Assembly (NCBI GenBank): GCA_016710965.1 | Contig: JADJTW010000009.1 | Span: 1-64,000 of the forward strand | DNA length: 64,000 nt | DNA from: Flavobacteriales bacterium | Lineage (GTDB): Bacteria > Bacteroidota > Bacteroidia > Flavobacteriales_F > PHOS-HE28 | Direction of reading: 5' to 3' | Shown here: positions 63,912 to 64,000 of the stretch, one piece after another | Layout: the number at the start of each line of letters is the position of its first letter | Position numbering within the stretch: the first letter of the stretch is position 1 | Translations under genes and position numbers: made by a program | Notes under the pieces: model-generated | Seen by the model: the letters and a program-made list of their open reading frames with translations, nothing else | What the model was told of the DNA's origin: nothing | The model's database searches: none

Positions 63912-64000
63912 ATGCCCGTCCGCAGTATCCTAATGCCGCTGAGACCCCAGCAGTTGACGGCGGCCTACATGAAGGCGCTGGACCGCCACATGGCGGAGTT
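63912..64000 (+). CDS. Start of an unidentified gene (cut by window end)
   Basis: An open frame from the ATG at 63912 continues to the window end with 29 residues (MPVRSILMPLRPQQ ... RHMAE). A second ATG at 63933 is possible. It is too short to assign. Confidence 0.45.
   Translation, partial: MPVRSILMPLRPQQLTAAYMKALDRHMAE

Overview
The window looks like chromosome from a high-GC member of the Bacteroidota, probably in or near the Flavobacteriales. The basis is direct: a gldF-gldG pair followed by dnaN, about ten secreted proteins with type IX secretion (T9SS) C-terminal sorting domains, DUF1800/DUF1501 and GEVED-type proteins, almost no Shine-Dalgarno sequences, and TAnnTT(T/C)G -7-like elements close to many start codons. 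The species cannot be named from the sequence alone.

Region 1-6.7 kb is accessory and decayed. It holds the end of a gene coding an (M/L/F)-x-x-D-V-I-T heptapeptide repeat, a frameshifted Cro/C1-type regulator, two near-identical operator-like palindromes, a fibronectin type III protein, a MITE-like element, two and a fraction decayed tandem copies of a T9SS-exported kelch-like gene, and an IS110-family transposase. Nearly identical terminator hairpins lie on both sides of this block. Region 6.7-21 kb holds secreted and outer-membrane proteins (including a lamin-tail/CotH/T9SS type B protein and a GEVED-repeat protein) mixed with small metabolic genes: pabA/trpG-type amidotransferase, VOC, DinB, DUF4260, exonuclease III, two DUF892-like paralogues and a luciferase-like oxidoreductase.

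Region 21.2-26.4 kb contains a rearrangement scar. A nonsense-interrupted SnoaL-like gene abuts a 108-bp second copy of the DUF1800/DUF1501 junction, which runs into the last residues of a type I restriction HsdR subunit. The intact DUF1800-DUF1501 pair lies 3 kb downstream. Region 26.4-32.8 kb is the gliding/T9SS-related gldF-gldG-DUF4340 operon followed by dnaN, with a perfect DnaA box in front of dnaN. Region 32.8-46 kb is mostly housekeeping: META lipoprotein, rhomboid protease, cytochrome, MFS carrier, dipeptidyl-peptidase IV, two tandem POT peptide transporters, thioredoxin-like protein, citrate synthase and a DUF5706 membrane protein. DPP IV followed by two peptide transporters suggests linked peptide degradation and uptake.

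Region 45.6-64 kb returns to secreted proteins (cupredoxin, purple acid phosphatase-like, ThuA, subtilisin-like, PDZ, all but one with a recognisable T9SS tail) alongside BipA, a tRNA-Arg, an S4 RNA-binding protein, an AIM24-like protein, a sigma-54 response regulator and a divergent HxlR/NADP-oxidoreductase pair. Several genes carry single-base frameshifts. These may be real decay or assembly indels, so those calls are stated as reconstructed genes. No complete, clearly novel defence or biosynthetic system was found. The strongest leads are the heptapeptide-repeat gene with the adjoining regulator and operators, the CCTG-TTTC-CAGG palindrome family, and the 21.2-22.0 kb chimera.
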